DNA of 33,821 nucleotides from JANWZL01 sp037445185 (GTDB taxonomy: Bacteria > Pseudomonadota > Gammaproteobacteria > Burkholderiales > Thiobacillaceae). The notes below the pieces were generated by a model. It did not search any database. It was given only the letters and a program-made list of their open reading frames with translations, and was not told the DNA's origin. The stretch lies in the NCBI GenBank assembly GCA_037445185.1, contig JBBIKZ010000014.1:1-33821 (forward strand), given 5' to 3'. Position 1 is the first letter of the stretch. Every line of letters starts with the position of its first letter. Made by a program: the position numbers and the translations under genes. Shown piece after piece: positions 8,510 through 15,356 of the stretch.

Positions 8510-9096
8510 ACGCGATCCGGCGCCAGCCCGGGCGGGCCACCGCCTGCCAGGGGGGGTGGGTGCTGCTGGCCCTGCTCTTCATCCTGGCCGCCCTGGGGAC
8601 GGGCATGGCGGCCCTCGGGACGGTGTGGACCACCGTCGCCCAGCGGGAGAAGGAGGCTGAACTGCTGTTCGTGGGGGAGCAGTACCGGCGCGCCATCGAA
8701 TCCTACCAGCGGCGCGGGGAGGGGCCCGCTCGGCCCTATCCGCCCAGCCTGGAGGAATTGCTGCAGGACCGGCGTTTCCCCATGCCGGTGCGGCATCTGC
8801 GCCGGCTCTACCCCGACCCCATGACCGGCCGGGCCGAATGGGGGCTGGTGCGCGATACCCAGGGCGGCATCGTCGGCGTGCACAGCCTGGGCGAGGGGGC
8901 CCCGCTCAAGGTCTCCGGCTTCGGACCGCACCAGGCGGACTTCGCCGGGTCAGCAAGCTATCGGGACTGGGTCTTCCGGGCGCGGCCACCGGAGAAGGCC
9001 GCCGGGCAGGACGGGCCGCGCGAGAGGGTTACGGGCGGCGTGCGTCCGACCCCGCCGCCGCGACCGCCGGGGGCGCCGCCGATGGCGGAGCCCTGA
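8503..9096 (+). CDS. Atypical pseudopilin-like protein, last gene of the secretion operon
   Basis: A 197-aa protein starting at ATG 8503 (GTG 8506 is an alternative). A basic leader with CQGGWVLLALLFILAALG resembles a prepilin site, but the first mature residue would be Trp and there is no Glu at position 5. A helical segment (QREKEAELLFVGEQYRRAIESY) and a GspG-like globular part (LEELLQDRRFPMPVRHLRRLYPDPMTG) follow. The C-terminal tail of about 40 residues is rich in Pro, Arg and Gly. Missing Glu5 is typical of GspK-type tip pseudopilins, so a tip role is possible, though no GspK homology is evident. No T-rich terminator is visible after the stop. Confidence 0.75.
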   Translation: MVNAIRRQPGRATACQGGWVLLALLFILAALGTGMAALGTVWTTVAQREKEAELLFVGEQYRRAIESYQRRGEGPARPYPPSLEELLQDRRFPMPVRHLRRLYPDPMTGRAEWGLVRDTQGGIVGVHSLGEGAPLKVSGFGPHQADFAGSASYRDWVFRARPPEKAAGQDGPRERVTGGVRPTPPPRPPGAPPMAEP

Positions 9097-9183
9097 GGCG
9101 CAGCGTGCGCTTGGCCCCGGACCTGTACCGGCCCTTGGCGGTTGAGGGCTCGATCCAGGGGGGCCAATGTTTGGGGATCGGGC

Positions 9184-9290
9184 GTAGGTCTGCCTTCAGG
9201 CCGACGGGGTGGTCTTTACGATCGTCGGTTGTCGGGCAGTAGCCCGGCGTACAGACCAGCCTGACGGCCGGCCTGGGGGCCGATCGACAA
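9184..9290. repeat. Cluster of REP-like GC-rich palindromes
   Basis: This lies in the 238-nt convergent gap between the secretion operon and the EAL-HDOD gene. The best unit is at 9184-9205 on the plus strand: a GTAG head followed by an imperfect hairpin GTCTGCC-TTCA-GGCCGAC. A second hairpin in the opposite orientation is at 9231-9252 (GTCGGGC-AGTA-GCCCGGC, reading GTAC at its head on the minus strand). A weaker third palindrome lies at about 9264-9285. A GTAG head plus hairpin is the known form of REP elements mobilised by RAYT transposases. Related units occur at 10781 and 24346. Nothing else is seen in this gap. Confidence 0.65.
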
Positions 9291-9334
9291 CGATGGACTC
9301 GTGCTGCGTCGATGTCCGTCGGGGCTGGCCGAGC

Positions 9335-10633
9335 TCAATCCTCCAGGCCTTCCGACCAGATCAGGGCGTTGACATGGGCCAGGTTGACCGCGTCCGGGGT
9401 GAGTCCGGCCTGGCCGCTGAGGTGGGCGATGCGCTCCTGGTCGAACTGCTCGCAGGCCTGGGCAAGCTGCAGATAGGGCGCGTAGGGGCCAGTACCTGCG
9501 ATCAGGGCGTCGATGACGGGATCGGGCAGTCTCAGCCGGGCGATGGCCTCCTCCAGCGGCAGGCCCAGGAGTGCATCCAGCATGGAGAGGATGCCGACGA
9601 TGAACAGCCCGCCCCGCTCGCCCCGGCCCATCTGCTGCTCTCCGAGGGTCTCGGTGAGCCGGGCGCGCACCACGGCGTTCCTGAGCAGGGCACGGCTGCG
9701 GGGGTCGCCCTGTTCGTGGGTGAACAACAGCAGGGTCAGCCAGCGGTAGAGCTGGTCGTGGCCCAGCATGACCAGCGCCTGGCCGATGGACTTGATGGGA
9801 TAGCGCAGCCCCACGGCGGGTGAATTGATGAAGCGCAGCAGCTTGTAGGACAAGGCCGCATCCACCTTGAACTTGGCCTCGATGGCGGGGAATTCCGCAT
9901 GCCCCATGACCAGATTGAGCAGGTCCATGATCACCAGTCGCCCGGCCTGCAGCTCGCGACCGGCGGTGGCGGGGGCCTGGGTGAAGAAATAGCCCTGCAC
10001 GAGGTCGAAGGACAGGCGCTTGCAGACCGCGAAGGTCTCCGCCGTGTCGACGTGAGCGGCGATGAGCCTGCCGGCACCGCGCTGGCGCGCCGCGATCACG
10101 CTGTGACCCAGGCTCATGGCGTTGTGCCTGCGCGTGTCGATGCGCAGGTGGCACGGGACCGGTCCCGGCCGGTCCTCCGGCAGCTCGTCCCAGACCAGGC
10201 CGAAGCCTTGGCGGGCAATGGTCGCGGCCTGCTCCGCCAGCTCCCCCCTACAGAGGGGCGGCATGAGCAGCAGGGTGCGTTCCGGTTTGAGCATCTGCAG
10301 CAGCGGGTTGCCCAGGGTGGCGGCATCGAGGCTCAGCAGGGTGAGCTTGTCGCCCAGGGCCTGCTGATAGTCCAGGTCGATGACCGTGGTCAGCAGGGCC
10401 TCGTCCTGGATCTGGGCCGGGCTGGTGGCGCCCGGAAGGACCGGCACGGGGGCATGGGGGCGGATCCCCAGTTCATAGCCGACGATGCGGCAGTCGGCAT
10501 CGAGCAGCGGCAGGCGGGTGATGAAGCGGCTGGCGGGCAGGGCGTCAGCCGCAGCGTCCCGAGGCTGGTCAGGGCTGCGCAAGAGCTTGGCGGCGGCAGG
10601 CGTATGTTGTGGGAGATGTCGGATGTCTTGCAT
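9335..10633 (-). CDS. EAL-HDOD signalling protein with degenerate EAL domain (copy 1)
   Basis: A 432-aa protein in two parts. The N-terminal region (about 35-215) has the EAL fold pattern but lost its catalytic residues: YELGIR replaces EAL, LRID and HVDT stand where metal and substrate ligands should be, and the closing QGYFFTQ motif is kept. The C-terminal HDOD domain (about 225-420) has the characteristic LLRFINSPAVGLRYPIKSIGQAL segment. This YuxH/CdgJ-like architecture is not expected to hydrolyse c-di-GMP; relatives act through protein contacts, often on motility. ATG 10633 is preferred over 10663 because a GAGG site lies just upstream and 10663 is inside the preceding gene. It follows the short DUF1631 gene by 8 nt. 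It is a paralogue of the gene at 24392. Confidence 0.9.
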   Translation of the reverse strand: MQDIRHLPQHTPAAAKLLRSPDQPRDAAADALPASRFITRLPLLDADCRIVGYELGIRPHAPVPVLPGATSPAQIQDEALLTTVIDLDYQQALGDKLTLLSLDAATLGNPLLQMLKPERTLLLMPPLCRGELAEQAATIARQGFGLVWDELPEDRPGPVPCHLRIDTRRHNAMSLGHSVIAARQRGAGRLIAAHVDTAETFAVCKRLSFDLVQGYFFTQAPATAGRELQAGRLVIMDLLNLVMGHAEFPAIEAKFKVDAALSYKLLRFINSPAVGLRYPIKSIGQALVMLGHDQLYRWLTLLLFTHEQGDPRSRALLRNAVVRARLTETLGEQQMGRGERGGLFIVGILSMLDALLGLPLEEAIARLRLPDPVIDALIAGTGPYAPYLQLAQACEQFDQERIAHLSGQAGLTPDAVNLAHVNALIWSEGLED

Positions 10634-10641
10634 GGCATACC

Positions 10642-12126
10642 TCAGCGGCTGCGTACAGCCCAATGGACAGGAGATGGGAATACCCCGGGCTCGGCTGCGC
10701 CCAGCCCAGCCCCCGGCGGGGTGGCGGAAACACTTGGGGGGGACGGTGGCGCGGGCGGCAGGTCGGACGTGGGTCGGGCTGTAGGCCGGGCTTCAGCCCG
10801 ACGACCGACGTCGTCACCTTGTCGGCCTGCAGGCCGACCTGCGTCCGCTCGCCCGGTCTGGGGCCGTGGTCCCGTCGGATCCTCCGGGATCCTGTCAGAC
10901 GTCACGCTCCCCTCGGTCTGACCGGTGGCCACGCAGGCTGTCTGCCCCGCATCCAGGAGCTTGGCCTGGGCCTGCATCCATTGCACCAGGAAGCGCTCGC
11001 GCGCCTCGGTCGGGATGCCGACGGCAACCATGCCCGCGCGCAGCCGTCCGAGCAGGGCGGGCAGGCGTCTGAGCCGCGACTGGGCCGATCGCATCGGTTG
11101 CGGCGACAAGGCGAGGACGACTTCGTCCATGGTTTGTAGGGCAGTCTGCCAGGCCAGGCTATCGGCACCGTGGCGTCGGTGACAGTCCTCCAGCCAGGCC
11201 TGCCAGTATTGCCGCAGAAAGTGCCGCACTGCCTCGGGCATGGGATGGCGGGCAAGCCGTGCCGCCACCTCCTCTCGCGCACGGCTTGGCGAGGGATCAG
11301 GGCTGGCCTGCACCCGGGCGGGGTCGTCGGGCTCGAGGGCGGTGGCGGCAACCGCTGTGACCCCGCCGTCGCCGGACATCTTGTCGGCATCGGGTAGGGC
11401 CGGCTCCGGCAGCTCCGGCAGCCCATCCAGCACGATGGTCGGGGCCTCGGCTTGGCTCAGCTGCCCGCCGATGTGGCTCAGCAGGTCACGATACAGGGGC
11501 TGGAGCAGGGCGGGGAGGTGTAGCGCCAGGGCCTGCAGCACCTTGAGCTTGGGGGCCCGGCCGGAAGGGTACTCGCCCAGGGCCTGTGCCAGGGCCTGGC
11601 CCAGGACGCGAGGGCCGATGGGGAGTTGGGCCGGTGGCAGGTCGGGGTCGCGCAGCAGCCGGCGGAACTCGTGCAGCAGACCATGCAGGGGTTGCTGGCA
11701 GCCATCCTCCAGCGCCCTGACGAGGTCGCTGGCATCAAGCGCCGCCTCCAGCAGGGTCTCGTCCAGGATGCGCAGATCAGCTGGGTCGACGATGTCCAGC
11801 AGACCGTGGCGGCGCATCGGATCGCGCCGGCAGGCGGCAGGGATGCGGCGGTCGAAGTGACGGCGGAAGTCGGCCGGCAGATGGGTCAGACGGTGCTGCG
11901 CGAGCTGGCCAGCCTCCATGTTGAGCAGGCGTTTCTCCATGTCGATGGCCTGTTCGGCCTGACGGTAGAGGCTGCTCGCTGCCCGCTGCAGCGCCTGAGG
12001 CAGCAGATCGGCCATGCGCACGGCGACGATCTCACCCACCTCCCGCAGCAGTTCGGCATCGGGCAGGCCGGCGTAAGGGTCGGCGTCGCGCCCACCCCCG
12101 GACAACACGGTCATGGACCTGGTCAT
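10642..12126 (-). CDS. Short DUF1631-family protein with a REP-derived C-terminal tail
   Basis: A 494-aa paralogue of the DUF1631 protein at 25872-28241. The clearest shared block is HPMPEAVRHFLRQYWQAW plus ALQTMDEVVLALSP and RLRRLPALLGRLR, matching HPAPVLIQEFL, AVQTMSDLVWSVAP and LVQRLPGMLKRLS in the long copy. It lacks much of the long copy's central region and its C-terminal domain. From about residue 430 the reading frame passes through two REP palindromes, giving a low-complexity Arg/Ala/Pro tail, so the original stop may have been lost. Starts at 12126 and 12114 are both possible; neither has a strong ribosome site. A sigma-28-like promoter lies about 110 nt upstream. Biochemical function is unknown. 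Confidence 0.75.
   Translation of the reverse strand: MTRSMTVLSGGGRDADPYAGLPDAELLREVGEIVAVRMADLLPQALQRAASSLYRQAEQAIDMEKRLLNMEAGQLAQHRLTHLPADFRRHFDRRIPAACRRDPMRRHGLLDIVDPADLRILDETLLEAALDASDLVRALEDGCQQPLHGLLHEFRRLLRDPDLPPAQLPIGPRVLGQALAQALGEYPSGRAPKLKVLQALALHLPALLQPLYRDLLSHIGGQLSQAEAPTIVLDGLPELPEPALPDADKMSGDGGVTAVAATALEPDDPARVQASPDPSPSRAREEVAARLARHPMPEAVRHFLRQYWQAWLEDCHRRHGADSLAWQTALQTMDEVVLALSPQPMRSAQSRLRRLPALLGRLRAGMVAVGIPTEARERFLVQWMQAQAKLLDAGQTACVATGQTEGSVTSDRIPEDPTGPRPQTGRADAGRPAGRQGDDVGRRAEARPTARPTSDLPPAPPSPPSVSATPPGAGLGAAEPGVFPSPVHWAVRSR
10781..10838. repeat. Two REP-like palindromes inside the 3' end of the short DUF1631 gene
   Basis: On the plus strand, 10781-10803 reads GTAG followed by the hairpin CGGGCT-TC-AGCCCG, nearly the same as the unit at 24346. 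Eighteen bases further on, 10821-10838 is a perfect 18-bp palindrome, GTCGGCCTGCAGGCCGAC. Both are in the coding frame of the short DUF1631 gene and encode part of its odd tail (about residues 430-449). REP elements normally sit between genes, so this is either an insertion that extended the reading frame or an intergenic region now read through. Confidence 0.7.
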
Positions 12127-12243
12127 CTGCGCTGGGCCCGGCGCAGGTGGCCCACGCCGTACCGGCCCAAGTCTGGACCGCAGGCGGCGCTATGAATGAC
12201 GCGCCGGGCGGGCAGGGGAAATCGAGTGCGCTTCATGGGAGGG

Positions 12244-12270
12244 ATATCGGTCCTGGCCAGAAAAACTTGA
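12244..12270 (-). promoter_or_regulatory. Candidate sigma-28 (FliA) promoter for the short DUF1631/EAL-HDOD pair
   Basis: On the minus strand TCAAGTTT (12270-12263), an 11-nt spacer, then ACCGATAT (12251-12244). The enterobacterial FliA consensus is TAAAGTTT-N11-GCCGATAA, so 7 of 8 and 6 of 8 positions match with the exact spacing. Transcription would start near 12237, about 110 nt before the gene. The rest of the 209-nt gap (12127-12335) shows nothing else recognisable. Confidence 0.55.
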
Positions 12271-12335
12271 TGCCAGGGGGGACAGGGTCGCTAGCCGTGG
12301 CGGGTCGGGCTGGAGGCTGACCTGCCGGTATCGCA

Positions 12336-13151
12336 TCAGGCGTGGGTCTTTGCGCCGTCGGACGGCCCCGCCTGGCACAGCGGACACCAGTAGGTGGAAC
12401 GCTGGTGCCGACCCAGCCGGGCGTAGCAGATGGGGGTCCCGCAACGGTGGCAGGGCTGGTCCTTGCGCCCATAGACCCACAGGGTGCCGGCTGCCTCCAT
12501 GCTGCGACGGGTCTCGCGCCGGCCCGGTCGGGTGTTGGCCCGGAGCAGCCGCGCGGCCTCGAGATAGGTGGCGCGCAGGCTGTCATCCGAGGTCTGCGCC
12601 AGCGTCTGCCGGGGCGGGATGCCCATCAGGAACATGGTCTCGCACTTGTAGACGTTGCCGATGCCGGCGGCGACGCGTTGATCCAGCAGGACGTCGGCCA
12701 TGGGGGTGTCTGCGCTGAGCAGGGTGCGGGCACGTTGCACGATCAGGTCGGCGTCCAGGTCGGCGGCCAGGAGATCCGGGCCCAGATGCGTCACCAGGTC
12801 GCGCTGGGCCGGGCCGTGGCTGTGATCCAGGGCCACCTCCCGGGGGTGGAAACACACCAGCACCTGTCCGGCCACATGCAGCTCGATGGCGGCCTGCCAT
12901 GCCGGTCTGTCCCAGGCTGCGCCGGCGCGGTAGTGGTGCCAGCTGCCGCGCATGCCCAGATGGCTGCGCAGGACACGGCCGTCGTCCAGGTGGATGAAGA
13001 GGTGTTTGCCGTGTGCGCTCACGTCGGTGACCTTTAGCCCGGCGAGCTGCGCATCGGGGTGGTCGCGGATGCGGGCCAGCGTCAGGCACTGACCGGTGAG
13101 CAGGGGGGCGAGGTAGGCCGCCAGTTTGTGCACGGTATCGCCTTCCGGCAT
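12336..13151 (-). CDS. nei: Fpg/Nei-family DNA glycosylase (endonuclease VIII-like)
   Basis: A 271-aa base-excision repair enzyme expected to remove oxidised bases and nick the abasic strand. After removal of Met, the N-terminus is Pro-Glu (PEGDTVHKL), the catalytic Pro and Glu of the family. The conserved lysine is in SAHGKHLFIHL (Lys49), followed by RSHLGMRGSW. The helix-two-turn-helix region contains DQRVAAGIGNVYKCE. A zinc finger closes the protein: CHRCGTPI then YWCPLC. The PEGDT start and finger resemble Nei/Nei2-type enzymes more than MutM. It starts 18 nt after the stop of the GGDEF-EAL regulator gene, so it is probably co-transcribed with signalling genes, with no obvious functional tie. 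Confidence 0.9.
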   Translation of the reverse strand: MPEGDTVHKLAAYLAPLLTGQCLTLARIRDHPDAQLAGLKVTDVSAHGKHLFIHLDDGRVLRSHLGMRGSWHHYRAGAAWDRPAWQAAIELHVAGQVLVCFHPREVALDHSHGPAQRDLVTHLGPDLLAADLDADLIVQRARTLLSADTPMADVLLDQRVAAGIGNVYKCETMFLMGIPPRQTLAQTSDDSLRATYLEAARLLRANTRPGRRETRRSMEAAGTLWVYGRKDQPCHRCGTPICYARLGRHQRSTYWCPLCQAGPSDGAKTHA

Positions 13152-13169
13152 GACGGGCAGGCACGCCGC

Positions 13170-15356
13170 TCAGGCGTTGAGTGTGGGCGGGTGGGCACCC
13201 CGTGCCAGCCACTGCTGCAATATGCCCCCGGGCAGAGGCCGGCTGATGAGAAAGCCCTGGATCTCGCTGCAGCCCTGCTCGCGCAGAAAGCGCAGTTGCG
13301 ACTCGGTCTCCACGCCCTCGGCGATGAGGTTGAGCCCCAGCCCGTGACCGATGGAGATGATGGCCTTGATGATGGTGTGCTGGCTTGCGCCCCGGTCGAT
13401 CTCCCAGATGAAGGACTTGTCGATCTTCAGCGTGTGGATGGGGAATTTCTGCAGGTAACCGAGGGAGGAATACTGCGTGCCGAAATCGTCGATGGCGATG
13501 CGCACGCCGCGGTCGGCGATGTCCTTGAGTTTGGAGACTACGCTGGTGGGATCGTGGATGAACAGGTTTTCCGTGATCTCCACTTCGATGCGCTCGGGTG
13601 GTACGCCATGCCGGTCCAGTGAGGACATGAAGCAATCGACGAAGGTCGGCATCTCCAGACAGCGGGGAGAGAGATTGATGCCGATGCGCGGCGGGGCGAT
13701 GCCTAGATCGAGCCACAGCCGGAGCAAGCGGCAGGATTCGTCGAGGACCCACTTGCTCAGGGGGATGATGAGGCCGGTCTCCTCGGCCACACCGATGAAC
13801 TCGTTCGGCGCGAGCAGTCCTCGCACGGGGTGGTTCCAGCGCACCAGGACCTCCACGCCGCGGATCCGCCTGCTGTCGATGTCCACCTGAGGCTGGAAAT
13901 AGAGCTCCAACTGCTGTTGTTCGATGGCCCGCTGTAGCTCACGCTCGATGTACAGGCGCTCATCCGCATCGGCGCGCATGGCCTCCTGGAAGAAGGCGTG
14001 ACTGCCACTGCCGGCGCGCCGCCCGTGGTAGAGGGCGATGTTGGCATGGCGGATCAGGGCCTCTGGGCTATCCCCATGCTCGGGGTAGAGGGCCACCCCC
14101 GCGCTGGCCGTGAGCTTGAGCGAGGCGTCGTCGATGTCGAAGGGGGCGGCTAGCTCCTGGGCGATACGATCGAGCACCGCCTGCACGTCGTCCACGCCGC
14201 GGATGGGGTGATTGAGCAGCAGGAACTCGTCCGCGGCCAGCCGGGCCAGCGTGTCGCCGCCGCGCAGGCAGCGCTGCATGCGCTCGGAGATCTGCCGCAG
14301 CACCTCGTCGGCCCGCGTGTGGCCGTACAGGTTGTTGATGACGCTGAAGCGATCCATGTTGAGATAGATCACCGCGAAGCGCTCGCGGTTGCGCTGGGCT
14401 TGGGTGATGGCGAGCCCCAGGCGGTCGCGGAAGAGCTGTCTGGTGGGCAGCCCGGTCAGTACGTCATGGTTGACATGGTGGGTGGCCCATTCCAGGGACT
14501 CGCGCTGGTCGGTCACGTCCCGGGCCACGCCGTAGCAGCAGGATCCTTCGTCCTGCCAGGGCTCGGGCGGCGGCAGGGCGGAGCAGTTGGCCCCGGGGAT
14601 GGCGGAGAGGAAGACCTGGAAGATGCGGTAGCCCTTGCTGTCCTGGCTGCTGGTGAGGCACAGTTCGACGATTTGCGGCGGCTGGCTGACGTTTTTGCGC
14701 TCCTTCAACACGTAGCGCGCCCGTTCCCGGTCGTCGGCATAGACCAGGTCCACCAGGGCTTTGCCCAGCAGGTCCTGGCGGGCGATGCCCAGGGTCTCCT
14801 GCACGCGGTCGTTGATGAAGGTGATGCGGTCGTCGTCGTCCAGGGTGAAGATGACGTCCGGGGAGTTGTCCACCAGGAAGCGGTGCAGTCGCTCGGACTG
14901 GCGGACCAGGTGCTGGAAGGACTTGTACTCGCGCTCCAGCCAGCGTTGTCTGAGGACGCCGCGGATGCGGTGCAGCAGGAAGTCCGGCTCGATCGGCTTG
15001 CGCACATAGTCGGCCGCGCCCAGCCGCAGGGCCTGGATGGCGGCGTCGATCTGGGTCTCGCCGCTGACCACGATGACCGGCAGGTTGTCGCCGCGCTCCC
15101 GCACCACGCGCACCACCTCGTGGCCGGACATGTCGGGCAGGTTGATGTCCACCAGCAGGAGATCGTAGGGTTGCGTCGCCACCCGGCCCAGGCCGGCGAT
15201 CCCGGTGGTGCAGGTCTCGGCCGACCAGCCGGCGTTGCACAGCAGCGAGGCCATGCTCTGGGCGAAACGGGTGTCGTCCTCGATGATCAGGATGCGGACG
15301 CGCTCATCGTCCGTCGGCCTGTCCTCGGGCTTGCCCTTGTCGCCCCAGTAGATCAT
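13170..15356 (-). CDS. Response regulator with PAS, degenerate GGDEF and EAL domains
   Basis: A 728-aa signalling protein. A receiver domain comes first (acidic pair Asp27/Asp28, phosphoacceptor Asp70 in LLLVDINLPDMSG, Lys120). A PAS domain (about 155-285) follows, then GGDEF (about 295-455) and EAL (about 470-720). The GGDEF signature reads AADEF (374-378) and neighbouring substrate residues are altered, so cyclase activity is unlikely. The EAL domain keeps EVLVRWNHP (502-504 as EVL), ITENLF, IDDFGTQYSS, LKIDKSF and AEGVET, so it is probably an active c-di-GMP phosphodiesterase. The frame is open upstream to 16265, but ATG 15356 overlaps the kinase stop (ATGA) and fits the receiver start. 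The partner kinase is surely the gene just upstream. Confidence 0.92.
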   Translation of the reverse strand: MIYWGDKGKPEDRPTDDERVRILIIEDDTRFAQSMASLLCNAGWSAETCTTGIAGLGRVATQPYDLLLVDINLPDMSGHEVVRVVRERGDNLPVIVVSGETQIDAAIQALRLGAADYVRKPIEPDFLLHRIRGVLRQRWLEREYKSFQHLVRQSERLHRFLVDNSPDVIFTLDDDDRITFINDRVQETLGIARQDLLGKALVDLVYADDRERARYVLKERKNVSQPPQIVELCLTSSQDSKGYRIFQVFLSAIPGANCSALPPPEPWQDEGSCCYGVARDVTDQRESLEWATHHVNHDVLTGLPTRQLFRDRLGLAITQAQRNRERFAVIYLNMDRFSVINNLYGHTRADEVLRQISERMQRCLRGGDTLARLAADEFLLLNHPIRGVDDVQAVLDRIAQELAAPFDIDDASLKLTASAGVALYPEHGDSPEALIRHANIALYHGRRAGSGSHAFFQEAMRADADERLYIERELQRAIEQQQLELYFQPQVDIDSRRIRGVEVLVRWNHPVRGLLAPNEFIGVAEETGLIIPLSKWVLDESCRLLRLWLDLGIAPPRIGINLSPRCLEMPTFVDCFMSSLDRHGVPPERIEVEITENLFIHDPTSVVSKLKDIADRGVRIAIDDFGTQYSSLGYLQKFPIHTLKIDKSFIWEIDRGASQHTIIKAIISIGHGLGLNLIAEGVETESQLRFLREQGCSEIQGFLISRPLPGGILQQWLARGAHPPTLNA

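Noticed and set aside
12127..12335. A second riboswitch upstream of the short DUF1631 gene
   Set aside because: No GGGCAAACC or GGACGCAAA segments are present; only the sigma-28-like promoter is seen.
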